Assembly (NCBI RefSeq): GCF_017303155.1
Contig: NZ_JAEKJR010000002.1
Location: 1,488,001-1,552,000 of the forward strand
Length of the DNA: 64,000 nucleotides
Direction of reading: 5' to 3'
From: Microbulbifer salipaludis
GTDB taxonomy: Bacteria > Pseudomonadota > Gammaproteobacteria > Pseudomonadales > Cellvibrionaceae
Made by a program: the position numbers and the translations under genes. The notes beneath the pieces were generated by a model. The model was not told where the DNA came from and made no database searches. It saw only the letters and a program-made list of their open reading frames with translations. Positions 15,108 through 28,138 of this stretch are shown here, piece by piece. Every line of letters begins with the position of its first letter. Within the stretch, counting starts at the first letter, position 1.

Positions 15108-16136
15108 ATGGCACGCACGGGAATCAACAAAGTCCTCGTTCAGCAGGCTCGTGATGCCGTGCTAGCTCGGGGCGAGAACCCCTCGTTGGATGCGATACGT
15201 ATAGAGCTCGGCAATACCGGCTCCAAGACCACCATCCACCGCTACCTCAAGGAAATTGAAGAGGCCGAAGGTGCCCGGCTGGACGACGAGCAGCTTCTCA
15301 GCAAGACGCTTCAGGAAATGGTGGCTCGCCTAGCCTCTCGATTGCGTGAGGAAGCCAAGGAGTTGGTGTCCGAGGCGGAAACACGAAACCAAGACCGGGA
15401 GACACTCTGGAAGCGAGAGCGAGAAAGCTTGCAGGCCGCGCTGAAAACCAGCAATGAAATGACCGAAGCACTTGAGGAGCGACTGAGTGACACTCAGGGA
15501 TCGCTGGACGAAAAAACGTCTGAACTACAATCTGAGCGTCTTAGGTCGGAACGACTTCAGCAACAGGTCGAGGATATTCAGGCGCGCCTTGCAGACAAGG
15601 ACGTCCACCTGAAATCTCTGGAAGACAAGCATCAGCACGCGCGAGATGCTCTCGAACACTACCGCCAGGCCAGCAAAGAGCAACGAGACCAAGATATCCG
15701 CCGCCACGAACAGCAGGTACAGCAACTTCAGGCAGAGCAGCGTCAACTCAATCAAACAATCATCGTGAATCAAGGAGAACTGACGCAGCTCAACAAGGAC
15801 AATGCTCGCTTGGCCTCTGAGCTGGCTGCAGCACGCAAGCAGGTGGGCAGCCAGGAAGATTCTCTACGACAGTCAGAGCAGCGGTCTACTTCTATGCAAG
15901 AACAGCTGAATCAAGTGAACGCCCAGCTTAAATTAAAAACGCACGAGGGGGATTTGCTTCAGAGACAGTTGGATCACACTCAGGCGGAGCTGAAAGAAAA
16001 CATACAGAAACAAACGAGCCTGGAGATTGCGCTTGCCCAGACCCGGACCAGTTTGGGCCACTACAAATTGATCTCAAAGGCTGGACTCGACACCCCCGCG
16101 AATCCCCTGGCGCAAACCGCAGAAGGCTCCAAGTAA
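15108..16136 (+). CDS. KfrA-like DNA-binding coiled-coil protein
   Basis: 342 aa. Residues 1-110 match the KfrA N-terminal DNA-binding domain (VLVQQARDAVLARGENPSLD, then GSKTTIHRYLKEIEE, a helix-turn-helix). Residues about 75-315 are a long, highly charged alpha-helical coiled coil with many Gln, Glu and Leu heptads. KfrA proteins bind DNA, repress themselves and form filament-like structures that help plasmid maintenance; chromosomal copies accompany integrases in islands. The ribosome site AGGAG precedes ATG 15108. The gene could stabilise or silence the island. Confidence 0.85.
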   Translation: MARTGINKVLVQQARDAVLARGENPSLDAIRIELGNTGSKTTIHRYLKEIEEAEGARLDDEQLLSKTLQEMVARLASRLREEAKELVSEAETRNQDRETLWKRERESLQAALKTSNEMTEALEERLSDTQGSLDEKTSELQSERLRSERLQQQVEDIQARLADKDVHLKSLEDKHQHARDALEHYRQASKEQRDQDIRRHEQQVQQLQAEQRQLNQTIIVNQGELTQLNKDNARLASELAAARKQVGSQEDSLRQSEQRSTSMQEQLNQVNAQLKLKTHEGDLLQRQLDHTQAELKENIQKQTSLEIALAQTRTSLGHYKLISKAGLDTPANPLAQTAEGSK

Positions 16137-16333
16137 AAAGTGGCGGACGATTTTATTCGCGAAGACAAACAGTTAATGGTGGGAATCGCGAATTGGAGAG
16201 AATCTGGAAAGGAAGAGTTCAGAAAAAGCCTTTAGAAACAACAAGTTGATTTATTTTTGGCGAAAATTTCCAGAATCCCTGCCGACCCTCGGCTTTGATG
16301 ACTCCCCATACTGGCTCTGGCTCAAAAAACCCA

Positions 16334-16391
16334 TTGACGATCGGTTTTTTGCGGAATAGCATGTTGCCAAATTGGACATATTCTCAATTGG
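16334..16391 (+). promoter_or_regulatory. Promoter and candidate operator of the BlaI/M56/czc operon
   Basis: TTGACG (16334-16339), 17 bp, TAGCAT (16357-16362), then an imperfect dyad CCAAATTG (16367-16374) / CAATTGG (16385-16391) just before the ATG at 16401. The location downstream of the -10 suits repression by the BlaI-type protein encoded next (inference). Confidence 0.55.
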
Positions 16392-16400
16392 CGAGTAGAC

Positions 16401-16787
16401 ATGCGGCTGGGTGATCTCGAAAAGCAGGTTTTGCACTATCTCTGGGACGAAGGTTCTGCAGATGCCAAGCAGGTGCATGCCCACCTCAGTAAGGCTCGTG
16501 GCGGCTCGCTAAATACCATTCAAAGCACCCTAGACCGACTGTTCAAAAAAGGGCTCCTGGCCCGCGAGAAGCTGGGGCATGCTTTCCAGTACCGCCCCGC
16601 TGTAGAACGGTATGCTTTCGTCGGTCAGCTTATTCAAGACGTTACCCGAGAGTTCGTCGATGACGACGATGGTCTTGTCGCCGCATTCACATCCATTTCT
16701 TCTGATCTTAGTGAGTCCCAGCTGGAGCAGCTTGAGCAGCTGATTGAGCAGCAAAAGGCCAGGCGCCAAAAAGGTGGTGACGCGTGA
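16401..16787 (+). CDS. BlaI/MecI/CopY-family transcriptional repressor
   Basis: 128 aa winged-helix repressor: LGDLEKQVLHYLWDEGSADA, the recognition segment NTIQSTLDRLFKKGLLAREK and a C-terminal dimerisation helix (ESQLEQLEQLIEQQ). BlaI/MecI repress beta-lactamase genes and are cut on induction; CopY of the same family controls copper pumps. Here the gene opens a metal-efflux operon and its end overlaps the M56 peptidase gene by 4 nt, so this pair very likely controls the czc genes behind it. No CopY-type C-terminal Cys hook is visible, so the signal probably enters through the peptidase. Confidence 0.85.
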   Translation: MRLGDLEKQVLHYLWDEGSADAKQVHAHLSKARGGSLNTIQSTLDRLFKKGLLAREKLGHAFQYRPAVERYAFVGQLIQDVTREFVDDDDGLVAAFTSISSDLSESQLEQLEQLIEQQKARRQKGGDA

Positions 16788-17749
16788 TTCTTGGGCAAGC
16801 AGCCCTGTGGCTGAACCTGCTCACCATTGCGGCACTCTGCCTTTTTGTGGGAGTTCTCGCGGTCTCTGCCGTGTGCTTGGTGGTCAGCCGATTCCCATCA
16901 TTTTCCATGCGCCTTTCTACCGGTGCACGGCGACCGTTGTTGTGGAGCGCCGTAGTGCTGCCCTGGTTGGCGGCGGGCTCTGCAGCGACACTGCTGGTAT
17001 TCCCTGACGCTCTTGGTGAGCGGACTGCGAGCCTGGCTCACTGGCACCATATCTACGCGTTCAATATCTATAGCTGGCACGGCTTATCAGCACTCGGATT
17101 CCTGGCTTTGACCGGTGTCATGTTGGCTCGGAGCTGTGTCCGCGCGTATAGGCACCTGGCCCAACTCCAGTTGTTGCTTCAGGTTTGTGAACATGAAACG
17201 GACGATACATCCATTATTCATTCGCCGCGCGCTCAGGCATTCACTAGCGGGTTGTTACGGCCGCAGGTTTTTTTTACGAGCGGTTTGCGTGATGGCGTAA
17301 GCGATGACGAGTTCGCGGTGGTACGTATGCACGAAGAGGCGCATGTTCGGCGTCTCGACCCGCTTCAGAAGCTGCTATTTGCACTGCTCGCTGGATTCTT
17401 TCCTGGTAGCCAGCGGAATTATCTCAACCGGCAGATGATGCTGTGCATGGAGCAGTGTGCTGACGAGCAGGTGTGTCGCAGTGGCTGGAGTGAGACTTTT
17501 GTGGCTCAAACGCTGGTCAAAGTGACTCGCTTGTCGAATGGTATGCCGGCTGCCAAGGCGTCATCTGCTCTTTGTTGCCATTTCGCGGCGGATCAGTTGA
17601 ACGCCCGAATCCATTACCTGTTAGCGGATGACAAGGGACGTTCTTTCTCGCCTCTGCTGGTGGGCATCCTGTTTATTTTTCTTTCTGGCTGTTGCCTGTT
17701 TTCGGTGGATGCGCTCCACCACGCCATAGAAACCCTGTTCTCTCACTAA
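16784..17749 (+). CDS. M56-family membrane metallopeptidase (BlaR1-like antirepressor, no sensor domain)
   Basis: 321 aa starting at GTG 16784 inside the repressor stop. Several membrane segments (about 10-35, 45-70, 90-112 and 280-305) flank a cytosolic zinc-protease domain with HEEAH at 183-187 and the downstream glutamate region EQCADEQVC. BlaR1 has about 580 residues with a periplasmic penicillin-binding sensor; this protein lacks it, so it is not a beta-lactam sensor. It probably inactivates the BlaI-type repressor in response to metal or envelope stress (inference). Ten bases separate it from the outer-membrane gene that follows. Confidence 0.8.
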   Translation: MILGQAALWLNLLTIAALCLFVGVLAVSAVCLVVSRFPSFSMRLSTGARRPLLWSAVVLPWLAAGSAATLLVFPDALGERTASLAHWHHIYAFNIYSWHGLSALGFLALTGVMLARSCVRAYRHLAQLQLLLQVCEHETDDTSIIHSPRAQAFTSGLLRPQVFFTSGLRDGVSDDEFAVVRMHEEAHVRRLDPLQKLLFALLAGFFPGSQRNYLNRQMMLCMEQCADEQVCRSGWSETFVAQTLVKVTRLSNGMPAAKASSALCCHFAADQLNARIHYLLADDKGRSFSPLLVGILFIFLSGCCLFSVDALHHAIETLFSH

Positions 17750-17758
17750 GGAAGCAAA

Positions 17759-19084
17759 GTGCGCGATAACTTGCGGAGATCTATATATAAAAAACCGATT
17801 TTGAGTCGGTTTTTTCGGGTGACAGTAGGGGCTGCCTTGTCCCTGTCTCTTTGCCTGGACACCTCCATCAGCTGGGCTCAGGAAAGCCCGGTATACCGCG
17901 GCCTTACATTCGAGCAGGCGGTGATGCAGAGCTTGCAGAGCCATCTCGAACTGGCTGGTTACAGCTACCAACTGGAATCCGCGAATGCGCAGGCAGCGCA
18001 AGCCGCGGTCGGACCGCGGCCGGAGCTGCGCCTGCAGGTAGAAGACGTGGCCGGTACCGGAGATTTCAACGGGGTCGAGAGCGCGCAGACCACGTTGGGT
18101 ATCACTTGGCTGTTCCAGAGTAATGTGATCGACAAGCGGGTGGAGGCGGCCCGCATTCAGACTTCGGTAATCGAGACGCAGCGGCAGGTACTGGAGCTGG
18201 ACGTTGCAGCGAATACCGCGCGCTATTTTCTCCAGGCGATGGCACAGCAGGAGCGAATGGTGCTGGCCATGGATGCCGTAGAGCAGGCACAGGAGGCCCT
18301 GGTTGATATCAGGCGCCAGGTCAGCGTTGGTAAAGTGCCGCAGGCCGACGCTTCCAGGGCAGAAGCGGAACTCGAACGCCGGCGATTGGCGGTGGAGGAT
18401 ATTGGGCACGAACTGCAAGTCTCACGTCACCGGTTGGCCGCGCAATGGGGGGAAAGAACGCCCGGGTTTGGCGCGGTAGACGGCTCACTTTCTGCGCCGG
18501 TACCAGCCATCGATATTGCCCGGCTGCGCTCCGAAGTTTCCGGTAATCCGAACTTGGCGGTATTCCTTAGCCGAGAGCGGGTGGCAGAGGCGGAAATCGC
18601 CTTGGCCCGTGCCGAGGCGGGTATCCAGTGGAAAATTGATGCTGGTATCCGGCGCCTTGAATCTGTCGATGACTACAGCCTCGTCGCCGGCGTTTCCATC
18701 CCACTTGGTCGACGCGATCGCAACAAGAACAAAGTAGCCGCACTGATGGCAGAGCAGAACCGTTACCGCGCAGAAAGAGATGCGAAAGCGCTCGAAATGG
18801 AAACCCAAGTGTATGTGATGGCGCAAGAGCTACTTCACAGTCGGCACGTTGCAGAAGCGCTCGAGGTGAAGATCATTCCCAGCCTGCAACGTGCGCTCAC
18901 GGATACCCGTAGTGCATACCGCCAGGGTAAGTACAGCTATTACGAACTGGCAGCGGCTCAGCAAGACCTGATAGAGGCGCGTCTTTCCTATCTGGAAACC
19001 CAGTACCGTGCCCACCTGAACCTGATTGAAATTGAGAAGCTCACCGGCCTGTCCCTGGCGGCGATAAGCGAGAACGTGAAATGA
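17759..19084 (+). CDS. czcC: TolC/CzcC-family outer-membrane efflux protein (system 1)
   Basis: 441 aa from GTG 17759 with ribosome site AAGGA. A signal peptide follows a short basic leader (GAALSLSLCLDTSISWAQ). The protein has the duplicated helical OEP pattern of TolC-type channels (EQAVMQSLQSHLELAG, then VSVGKVPQADASRAEAELERR; second half RQGKYSYYELAAAQQDLIEA). It forms the trimeric outer-membrane duct of the RND pump encoded by the next two genes. Its last codons overlap czcB by ATGA, showing a tight operon. Confidence 0.85.
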   Translation: MRDNLRRSIYKKPILSRFFRVTVGAALSLSLCLDTSISWAQESPVYRGLTFEQAVMQSLQSHLELAGYSYQLESANAQAAQAAVGPRPELRLQVEDVAGTGDFNGVESAQTTLGITWLFQSNVIDKRVEAARIQTSVIETQRQVLELDVAANTARYFLQAMAQQERMVLAMDAVEQAQEALVDIRRQVSVGKVPQADASRAEAELERRRLAVEDIGHELQVSRHRLAAQWGERTPGFGAVDGSLSAPVPAIDIARLRSEVSGNPNLAVFLSRERVAEAEIALARAEAGIQWKIDAGIRRLESVDDYSLVAGVSIPLGRRDRNKNKVAALMAEQNRYRAERDAKALEMETQVYVMAQELLHSRHVAEALEVKIIPSLQRALTDTRSAYRQGKYSYYELAAAQQDLIEARLSYLETQYRAHLNLIEIEKLTGLSLAAISENVK

Positions 19085-20319
19085 AACCTGTGATTTTTTC
19101 CAGCCTGATCCTGGCTTTCGTACTTTCCTTTGGGATGGGCTACAGCATAGAGGTACAGGCCGCCGGCGCTGCAGCAGAAGGTGGTGAGCCAGAACCAGAG
19201 AAAGGTCCGAACCGTGGCCGTATGTTGCGCGATGACGATTTCGCCCTGGAGCTGAGCATTTTTGAAACCGGTGTACCGCCCGAGTTTCGCGTTTGGGTTA
19301 CCGATGATGGTAAGGCGGTAGATCCAAATAAAGTGGACCTCAAGGTTGTGTTGACCCGTCTCGGCGGTGTGGAGGATCACATCCGTTTTGCCGCGCAAGG
19401 TGACTTTCTGCGTGGCGACACGGTGATTTACGAGCCGCACTCTTTCATGGTCACGATTACCGCGAACTACAACGGCAAAGATCATCGCTGGCAGTACGAC
19501 AATTTCGAAGGCCGTACCCGGATTGAGCCGAGCATCGCAGAAGCGATGGATATTGGCACCGGTATCGCTGGCTCGGCAGTGCTGAAGGAAACCAGCAAGG
19601 CCTACGGACGACTGACAATGAACCCGGAGCGGGTGCGCCTGATCAGTGCTCGATTTGATGGCACTGTGGAGTCGGTGAAGGTGGGGCTTGGTGAGCGCGT
19701 TGGCAAAGGCCAACCCCTGATCGCAATTAACAGTAACGAAAACCTGAAGACCTACACCATCAACTCCCCGATTGAAGGTGTGGTGCTGCAGCGCCAGGCA
19801 AACCCTGGGGAGCAGACGGAAGGGCGCACCTTGTTGACGATTGCAGACAGTAACGCGCTGCTGGCGGAATTGGATGTATTCCCGGCACTGCGTACGCGCA
19901 TCAAATACGGCGCACCGGTTGCGCTGAATGTGCGCGGCATTGATGGGCAGCTCGAAGGCGAAGTACGCCAGATCGACACCATCATTCGCCCCAATCAATC
20001 CAGTGTCGTACGTGTCGCGCTTAAAAACCCTCCGGCTACACTCGCCCCTGGTGCATTTGTCTCCGGTGATATCCAGGTCGCTGAATACGAGGTGCCACTG
20101 GCAGTGAAGCGATCCGGACTGCAGGCGTTCCGCGATTTTACCGTGGTCTACGCCAAAGTGGGTGACGAGTACGAAGTGCGCATGCTGGATCTTGGGCGCG
20201 AGGCCGGAGAATGGGTTGAGGTACTCGGAGGGTTGGAGCCCGGCACAGAGTATGTAACTGAGAACAGCTACATCATCAAAGCCGATATTGAAAAATCCGG
20301 CGCCTCCCACGATCACTAA
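19081..20319 (+). CDS. czcB: CzcB-type periplasmic adaptor of RND efflux (system 1)
   Basis: 412 aa. An N-terminal signal peptide (ILAFVLSFGMGYS) is followed by a Glu-rich region with GPNRGRMLRDDDFALEL, a metal-binding-like extension typical of HME-RND adaptors. The lipoyl/barrel-sandwich part reads VRLISARFDGTVESVKV, GQPLIAINS and NSPIEGVVLQRQANPGE, and the C-terminus is the membrane-proximal domain ending EKSGASHDH. It links the inner-membrane pump to the outer-membrane channel. The gene overlaps czcC and lies 9 bp before czcA. Confidence 0.9.
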   Translation: MKPVIFSSLILAFVLSFGMGYSIEVQAAGAAAEGGEPEPEKGPNRGRMLRDDDFALELSIFETGVPPEFRVWVTDDGKAVDPNKVDLKVVLTRLGGVEDHIRFAAQGDFLRGDTVIYEPHSFMVTITANYNGKDHRWQYDNFEGRTRIEPSIAEAMDIGTGIAGSAVLKETSKAYGRLTMNPERVRLISARFDGTVESVKVGLGERVGKGQPLIAINSNENLKTYTINSPIEGVVLQRQANPGEQTEGRTLLTIADSNALLAELDVFPALRTRIKYGAPVALNVRGIDGQLEGEVRQIDTIIRPNQSSVVRVALKNPPATLAPGAFVSGDIQVAEYEVPLAVKRSGLQAFRDFTVVYAKVGDEYEVRMLDLGREAGEWVEVLGGLEPGTEYVTENSYIIKADIEKSGASHDH

Positions 20320-23484
<3,165 letters not shown>

Positions 23485-23522
23485 TAGCAAATGCAACGAA
23501 TAATTAACCGGAGGTATCAATA

Positions 23523-24233
23523 ATGTTCAACAGGTCATTACTCGACCGCGGTAAGTGGGTGCTGGGATTACTGGCAGTCGGAATCAGCATGCTGGTTTCG
23601 ATGCCACTATTCGCGCATGGCATCGACGACGCTACAAAAGTATTTTTGGAAGGCAATGAAGGTGTATCCATCATTCCGTTCCTCTACATCGGTGCCAAAC
23701 ACATGGTAACGGGGTATGACCACCTACTGTTTCTGGTGGGGGTTATCTTCTTCCTGTATCGCTCCAAAGATGTACTGATTTATGTCAGTTTCTTCACCCT
23801 GGGCCACAGCCTGACGCTGCTGTTTGGCGTATTGAATGACACCCATGTCAACGCCTATCTGATCGACGCGATCATAGGTCTGTCCATTGTCTATAAAGGT
23901 TTTGACAATCTGGGTGGTTTCAAGCGGATGTTGGGATACCAGCCGAATACCAAAGCCGCCGTGCTGATTTTCGGTCTGTTCCACGGCTTTGGTCTGGCGA
24001 CCAAGCTGCAGGAGTTCGAGTTTTCTCAAGACGGCTTGGTGGCCAATATTCTCGCATTCAATGCGGGCGTTGAGCTTGGTCAGTTCCTGGCACTTGCCTT
24101 CATCCTCCTCGCGATCAATTACTGGCGCCGGTTTGACAGCTTCCTGCGCTTCTCCACGGCAACTAATGCGCTGTTGATGAGCGGCGGCATGATGCTGGTG
24201 GGCTTTCAGATGACCGGCTACTTCGTTGGCTGA
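23523..24233 (+). CDS. HupE/UreJ-family membrane protein
   Basis: 236 aa after a strong GGAGG ribosome site. It has a cleavable or anchor-type N-terminus (LLAVGISMLVSMPLFAHG) and about six membrane segments, with family motifs GAKHMVTGYDHLLFLVG, FTLGHSLTLL and IFGLFHGFGLA. HupE/UreJ proteins are proposed nickel or cobalt permeases; this one sits directly behind a CzcCBA pump, a recurring pairing in marine gammaproteobacteria, and may import or sense the metal the pump exports. Confidence 0.85.
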   Translation: MFNRSLLDRGKWVLGLLAVGISMLVSMPLFAHGIDDATKVFLEGNEGVSIIPFLYIGAKHMVTGYDHLLFLVGVIFFLYRSKDVLIYVSFFTLGHSLTLLFGVLNDTHVNAYLIDAIIGLSIVYKGFDNLGGFKRMLGYQPNTKAAVLIFGLFHGFGLATKLQEFEFSQDGLVANILAFNAGVELGQFLALAFILLAINYWRRFDSFLRFSTATNALLMSGGMMLVGFQMTGYFVG

Positions 24234-24279
24234 TCAACGAATCAAGAAGAATACAGACGAATATTAGAGAGGTAATACC

Positions 24280-24828
24280 ATGCAACAGACTGATTTGCCG
24301 GTGCAATCGGCCAGAACTTTGATCAAGGCTACCCTGGGTGCCGCCATACTGGCCGCCATCACCTTGACTACCATTATCCTGCCAGCGGAATACAACATCG
24401 ACCCCACTGGTATTGGCGGAGCCCTTGGTCTGACAGAGTTGAATACGGAAGCAGTAGCAACTGCAGTCCCGGAGCAGGTTGAGCGTGAGGGGCAGGAATT
24501 TGAATACCGTTCCGACAGCGTCATCATCGAAGTACCTGCAGGCAAAGGCCTGGAGTACAAACTCCACCTTGCCAAGCATGGTCACATGGAATACGAATGG
24601 ACCGCAGAAAACGGCCAACTCTACCTCGATTTTCACGGTGAGCCTACTGGTGATACCACTGGCTACTTCGAAAGCTTCGCGATCGCCACGGCCACTGAGA
24701 TGAGCGGCTCCCTGACCACCCCGTTTGACGGGTCTCATGGGTGGTACTGGAAAAATCAGAGCGACCAAGCTGTCACCATTACCCTAAAAACCAAAGGCTT
24801 TTACAGCGTAATAGGCCTGAAGCAATAA
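24280..24828 (+). CDS. Membrane-anchored periplasmic protein (HupE-associated)
   Basis: 182 aa preceded by an AGAGAGG ribosome site. One N-terminal membrane helix (about 18-40: AAILAAITLTTIILPAEYN) anchors a periplasmic domain with EVPAGKGLEYKLHLAKHGHM and DFHGEPTGDTTGYFESF, ending in a beta-rich tail. Such 'transmembrane anchor' proteins are commonly found directly after HupE/UreJ in metal-efflux operons; the function is unknown. His and Glu residues in the domain are compatible with metal binding. Confidence 0.7.
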   Translation: MQQTDLPVQSARTLIKATLGAAILAAITLTTIILPAEYNIDPTGIGGALGLTELNTEAVATAVPEQVEREGQEFEYRSDSVIIEVPAGKGLEYKLHLAKHGHMEYEWTAENGQLYLDFHGEPTGDTTGYFESFAIATATEMSGSLTTPFDGSHGWYWKNQSDQAVTITLKTKGFYSVIGLKQ

Positions 24829-24874
24829 CCCTTTTAACAACCGAGAAAATCTCAAAATTTCCCAGGAGAACGAC

Positions 24875-25207
24875 ATGAAAAAACTCTTTTGCATTGTTAG
24901 CATTTTGGCTTCCCTACTTTTTTCCATGCAGCTTTTCGCCCATGGCACACATAGTCACGACAAGACGACCGTGTCCATGATGGAAGCGGAAGGGTTGGCC
25001 AGTAAGGAAATTGATCGTCTGATCAAAGAAGGGAAGGTTGACAATGTCTTCGCTGGTAAACCCGTCAATGCATCAATGTCGCGGGTTAACAACCAGCGTC
25101 AATGGGTCGTGACTACGAAAGCTGACACCGCTGATGGTGAGCAGGAGTTACAGGTGTTCCTTAGCACAGAAGGTTACTTCCTTTCTTTCGGTGTTGTAGA
25201 ACACTAA
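24875..25207 (+). CDS. Small exported protein, DUF6488-like
   Basis: 110 aa with a signal peptide (CIVSILASLLFSMQLFAHG) and a mature His-rich start (HGTHSHDKTT). The rest is a compact domain ending VFLSTEGYFLSFGVVEH. The ribosome site is AGGAG before ATG 24875. It resembles the DUF6488 family that accompanies HupE and CzcA genes. Likely a periplasmic metal-binding accessory; no enzymatic motif. Confidence 0.6.
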   Translation: MKKLFCIVSILASLLFSMQLFAHGTHSHDKTTVSMMEAEGLASKEIDRLIKEGKVDNVFAGKPVNASMSRVNNQRQWVVTTKADTADGEQELQVFLSTEGYFLSFGVVEH

Positions 25208-25291
25208 AAAAGCTAGTGTTGACTTGGAGGCGCTTCGTACAGCTAGTGCTGAGGCCCTTCAGGCATACAATCTACAATATGAACTTTCATC

Positions 25292-25654
25292 ATGATTGCA
25301 GGATGCACAACGGTGTTTATGTTCGCGAAGGTTATCATTGCCGCATGTGTTATCGCTTTCACGTCTTGGCTCTCAGAGAAGCGACCTGAGCTCGCTGGGT
25401 TCATTGTCGCACTGCCGCTGGTTTCTATGTTGGCTCTCATTTTTTCATTTGTGGAGCACAGGGACTCTGGAACCTCGATCCAATTTGCAAGAAGTATTAT
25501 CGTGGGTGTCCCTATTTCCTACCTGTTTTTTCTCCCTTTCTTCCTCGCAGAAAAGTTGAATTACGGATTTGCAATATCATATCTATTTGGTCTTCTTCTT
25601 TTGGTTGCTGGATTCTTCATTCATCAATTATTGATGAGAAGTTTTTTCACTTAG
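25292..25654 (+). CDS. DUF3147-family membrane protein
   Basis: 120 aa, or 111 from the internal ATG 25319. Four hydrophobic helices are evident (FAKVIIAACVIAFTSWLSE; ELAGFIVALPLVSMLALIF; FARSIIVGVPISYLFFLPFF; the last in LFGLLLLVAGFFIHQLLM). This is the pattern of DUF3147, small inner-membrane proteins of unknown function often at the end of metal-resistance operons. A 84-bp gap separates it from the previous gene, so it may have its own promoter (TTGACT at 25223). Confidence 0.7.
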   Translation: MIAGCTTVFMFAKVIIAACVIAFTSWLSEKRPELAGFIVALPLVSMLALIFSFVEHRDSGTSIQFARSIIVGVPISYLFFLPFFLAEKLNYGFAISYLFGLLLLVAGFFIHQLLMRSFFT

Positions 25655-25903
25655 TCTGATGGGATCTGTATGTATCAATCAATGTTAGAAAGAGGTCGAA
25701 GATGCCAGGCCAAATTTCAATCATTCTATGGCGAAGTGTTACTTTATCGCGGATCTGCAGTAGATTGCTCCCTGTATATCCTCGGCTCGCATACTTTTGA
25801 CGTATTGGGTGGGAGAATGTCGGGTAAGTAGTGTTTGAGCTTGCCTTTTCATTACCGCAAGCACCTAGAGTGCCATTCACTGATCACGAACTAGGATGGG
25901 AAA

Positions 25904-28138
25904 ATGATTGAGAGCAAAAAGGTGTTTACCCTGCACGGCGCCTCATGTGCCAGCTGCGTGAACAAGATTGAAACGGCGTTGAACCAAGTGCCAGGTGTGA
26001 TACAGGCGAGGGTCAACCTGGCCGAGAAAATTGCCTCAGTAAATGGCCGCGTTGATGCGGATGCCTGCGTGTTGGCGATCGAGCAAGCCGGCTACGGCGC
26101 TGAGCTGGCGACTGTCAGTGATCGTGAGCTGCGCGAGCAGCAACGCGAGGCGGACCAAAAACATTACCGAGACTTACTGTGGCGCGCTGGGTTGGCTCTG
26201 GCTTTAGGGCTGCCACTGATGGCATGGGGGCTGATCACTGGCGAGATGTCAGTGCATGCGCCGGCGCAACAGATTGCCTGGGGACTTGTGGGGCTTGCCA
26301 CTCTTGCGGTGCTCATATATTGCGGCGGTCACTTCTTCACCGGTGCCTGGAAGGCTTTTCGCCACCACAATGCAAGCATGGACACGTTGATCGCACTGGG
26401 CACCGGCACAGCCTGGCTGTTTTCCATGCTGGTGGTAGTGGCGCCGCAGCTGCTGCCGGAGATGGCACGCCACGTGTATTTCGAAGCCAGTGCCATGATC
26501 ATCGGACTGATCAACCTGGGTCAGGCACTGGAGGTGCGAGCCCGAGGCCGCACCAGCGCGGCAGTTGAAAAACTACTGCAACTTCAAGACGTCAGTGCGC
26601 GAGTGCTACATAACGGTGAAGAGGTGGATGTGCCGGTGGGTGAGGTACAGCTGGGCGACCGGTTGCGGGTGCGCCCTGGGGAGAAGATTCCGGTGGACGG
26701 CACAGTGCTTGAGGGCAGCAGCCTGGTGGACGAGTCCATGCTCACTGGTGAACCGGTACCGGTGAAGAAGGCACAGGGCGATTTCCTCTCCGCCGGCACC
26801 CTAAACAAGAATGGCAGCCTGCTGTTCACTGCGGAAAAAGTCGGCTCCGAGACCCGACTGGCACAGATCATTGAGATGGTGAAGAACGCGCAGAACTCAC
26901 GCGTCCCGATAGCCCGGCTGGCGGACAGGATTTCCGCGGTCTTCGTGCCGGTAGTGATGGTGATCGCCGTGCTGGCGGCACTGGTCTGGTTTAACTGGGG
27001 GCCGGAGCCCAAGGTCGCGCATATGCTTGTGGTGGCCACCTCAGTGTTGATTATCGCTTGCCCTTGCGCACTGGGGTTGGCCACACCCATGTCGGTAATG
27101 GTCGGCGTTGGTAAGGGTGCAGAACACGGCGTGCTGGTACGTAACGGGAAGGCTCTGCAGCAGGCGAGTAAACTGACCACGCTGGTGGTAGACAAGACCG
27201 GCACACTGACCGAGGGCGCCCCCAAAGTTACCGACCTCGAAACCGAAGGCGACAAAGACGAGTTGCTGCGCCTCGTGGCTAGTCTGGAGCAGGCCTCGGA
27301 ACACCCGCTAGCGGAGGCCATAGTGGATGCGGCGCAAGAGCGGGGTATACGCCTGAGCACGGTGCAGCACTTTGAGGCCATTATTGCACACGGCGTGCGC
27401 GGAGAGGTGGATGGTCACAAGCTGCTGCTCGGTAACCGCAAACTGATGCTGCGCGAAAATGTTGATGTCGACCATTGGCAGGCGGCCGTCGAAGCACTGG
27501 CTGGCAAGGGACGCACCGCCATGTATGCGGCGATCGACGGCAAAGCTGCCGGCCTGATCGCGGTGGCGGATCCGCTGCGCTCAGACGCAAGATCCGCCAT
27601 TCAGCGCTTGAAAAACCTCGGCCTTGAAATCCAGATGCTCACCGGTGATAACGGAGCCACAGCAGAAGCGGTGGCGACGCAGTTGGGCATAGACTGCGTG
27701 CATGCGGAACTGCTGCCAGAGGACAAAGAGAACATTGTCGCCGATCTGCAGGCGAAGGGCGGGCACGTAGGTATGGCCGGTGATGGCATCAACGATGCTC
27801 CGGCGCTGGCGCGTGCGGAAGTCGGCTTTGCGATTGGTGCGGGCACCGACGTAGCCATCGAGACCGCCGACGTTACACTGATGCGTTCATCGCTGCACGG
27901 CGTGGCTGACGCGATCGAGCTTTCGCGAGCGACGTTACGCAACATTAAACAGAACCTGTTTGGTGCCTTTATCTATAACATCCTAGGTATTCCTATCGCC
28001 GCTGGACTTTTGTATCCGATCACTGGAAGCCTGCTGAGCCCGGTAATCGCTGGTGCGGCCATGGCGCTCTCGTCAGTGACCGTGGTCAGCAATGCCAACC
28101 GGCTGCGCCTATTCAAACCTTCGGAGATAAACGCATGA
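25904..28138 (+). CDS. copA: Cu+-exporting P1B-type ATPase
   Basis: 744 aa. One N-terminal HMA domain binds Cu+ through GASCASC (about 12-18). Eight membrane helices surround the P1B-1 signature C386-P-C388 ([13 protein letters not shown]). D430 in DKTGTLTEG is the phosphorylation site; TGE, HPLAEA and [10 protein letters not shown] complete the actuator, nucleotide and hinge motifs. It moves cytoplasmic Cu+ (or Ag+) to the periplasm, feeding the multicopper oxidase and Cop proteins encoded nearby. A dyad GCTTGC/GCAAGC (25839-25862) lies upstream and may be a regulator site. Its stop overlaps the cupredoxin start. Confidence 0.95.
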   Translation: MIESKKVFTLHGASCASCVNKIETALNQVPGVIQARVNLAEKIASVNGRVDADACVLAIEQAGYGAELATVSDRELREQQREADQKHYRDLLWRAGLALALGLPLMAWGLITGEMSVHAPAQQIAWGLVGLATLAVLIYCGGHFFTGAWKAFRHHNASMDTLIALGTGTAWLFSMLVVVAPQLLPEMARHVYFEASAMIIGLINLGQALEVRARGRTSAAVEKLLQLQDVSARVLHNGEEVDVPVGEVQLGDRLRVRPGEKIPVDGTVLEGSSLVDESMLTGEPVPVKKAQGDFLSAGTLNKNGSLLFTAEKVGSETRLAQIIEMVKNAQNSRVPIARLADRISAVFVPVVMVIAVLAALVWFNWGPEPKVAHMLVVATSVLIIACPCALGLATPMSVMVGVGKGAEHGVLVRNGKALQQASKLTTLVVDKTGTLTEGAPKVTDLETEGDKDELLRLVASLEQASEHPLAEAIVDAAQERGIRLSTVQHFEAIIAHGVRGEVDGHKLLLGNRKLMLRENVDVDHWQAAVEALAGKGRTAMYAAIDGKAAGLIAVADPLRSDARSAIQRLKNLGLEIQMLTGDNGATAEAVATQLGIDCVHAELLPEDKENIVADLQAKGGHVGMAGDGINDAPALARAEVGFAIGAGTDVAIETADVTLMRSSLHGVADAIELSRATLRNIKQNLFGAFIYNILGIPIAAGLLYPITGSLLSPVIAGAAMALSSVTVVSNANRLRLFKPSEINA

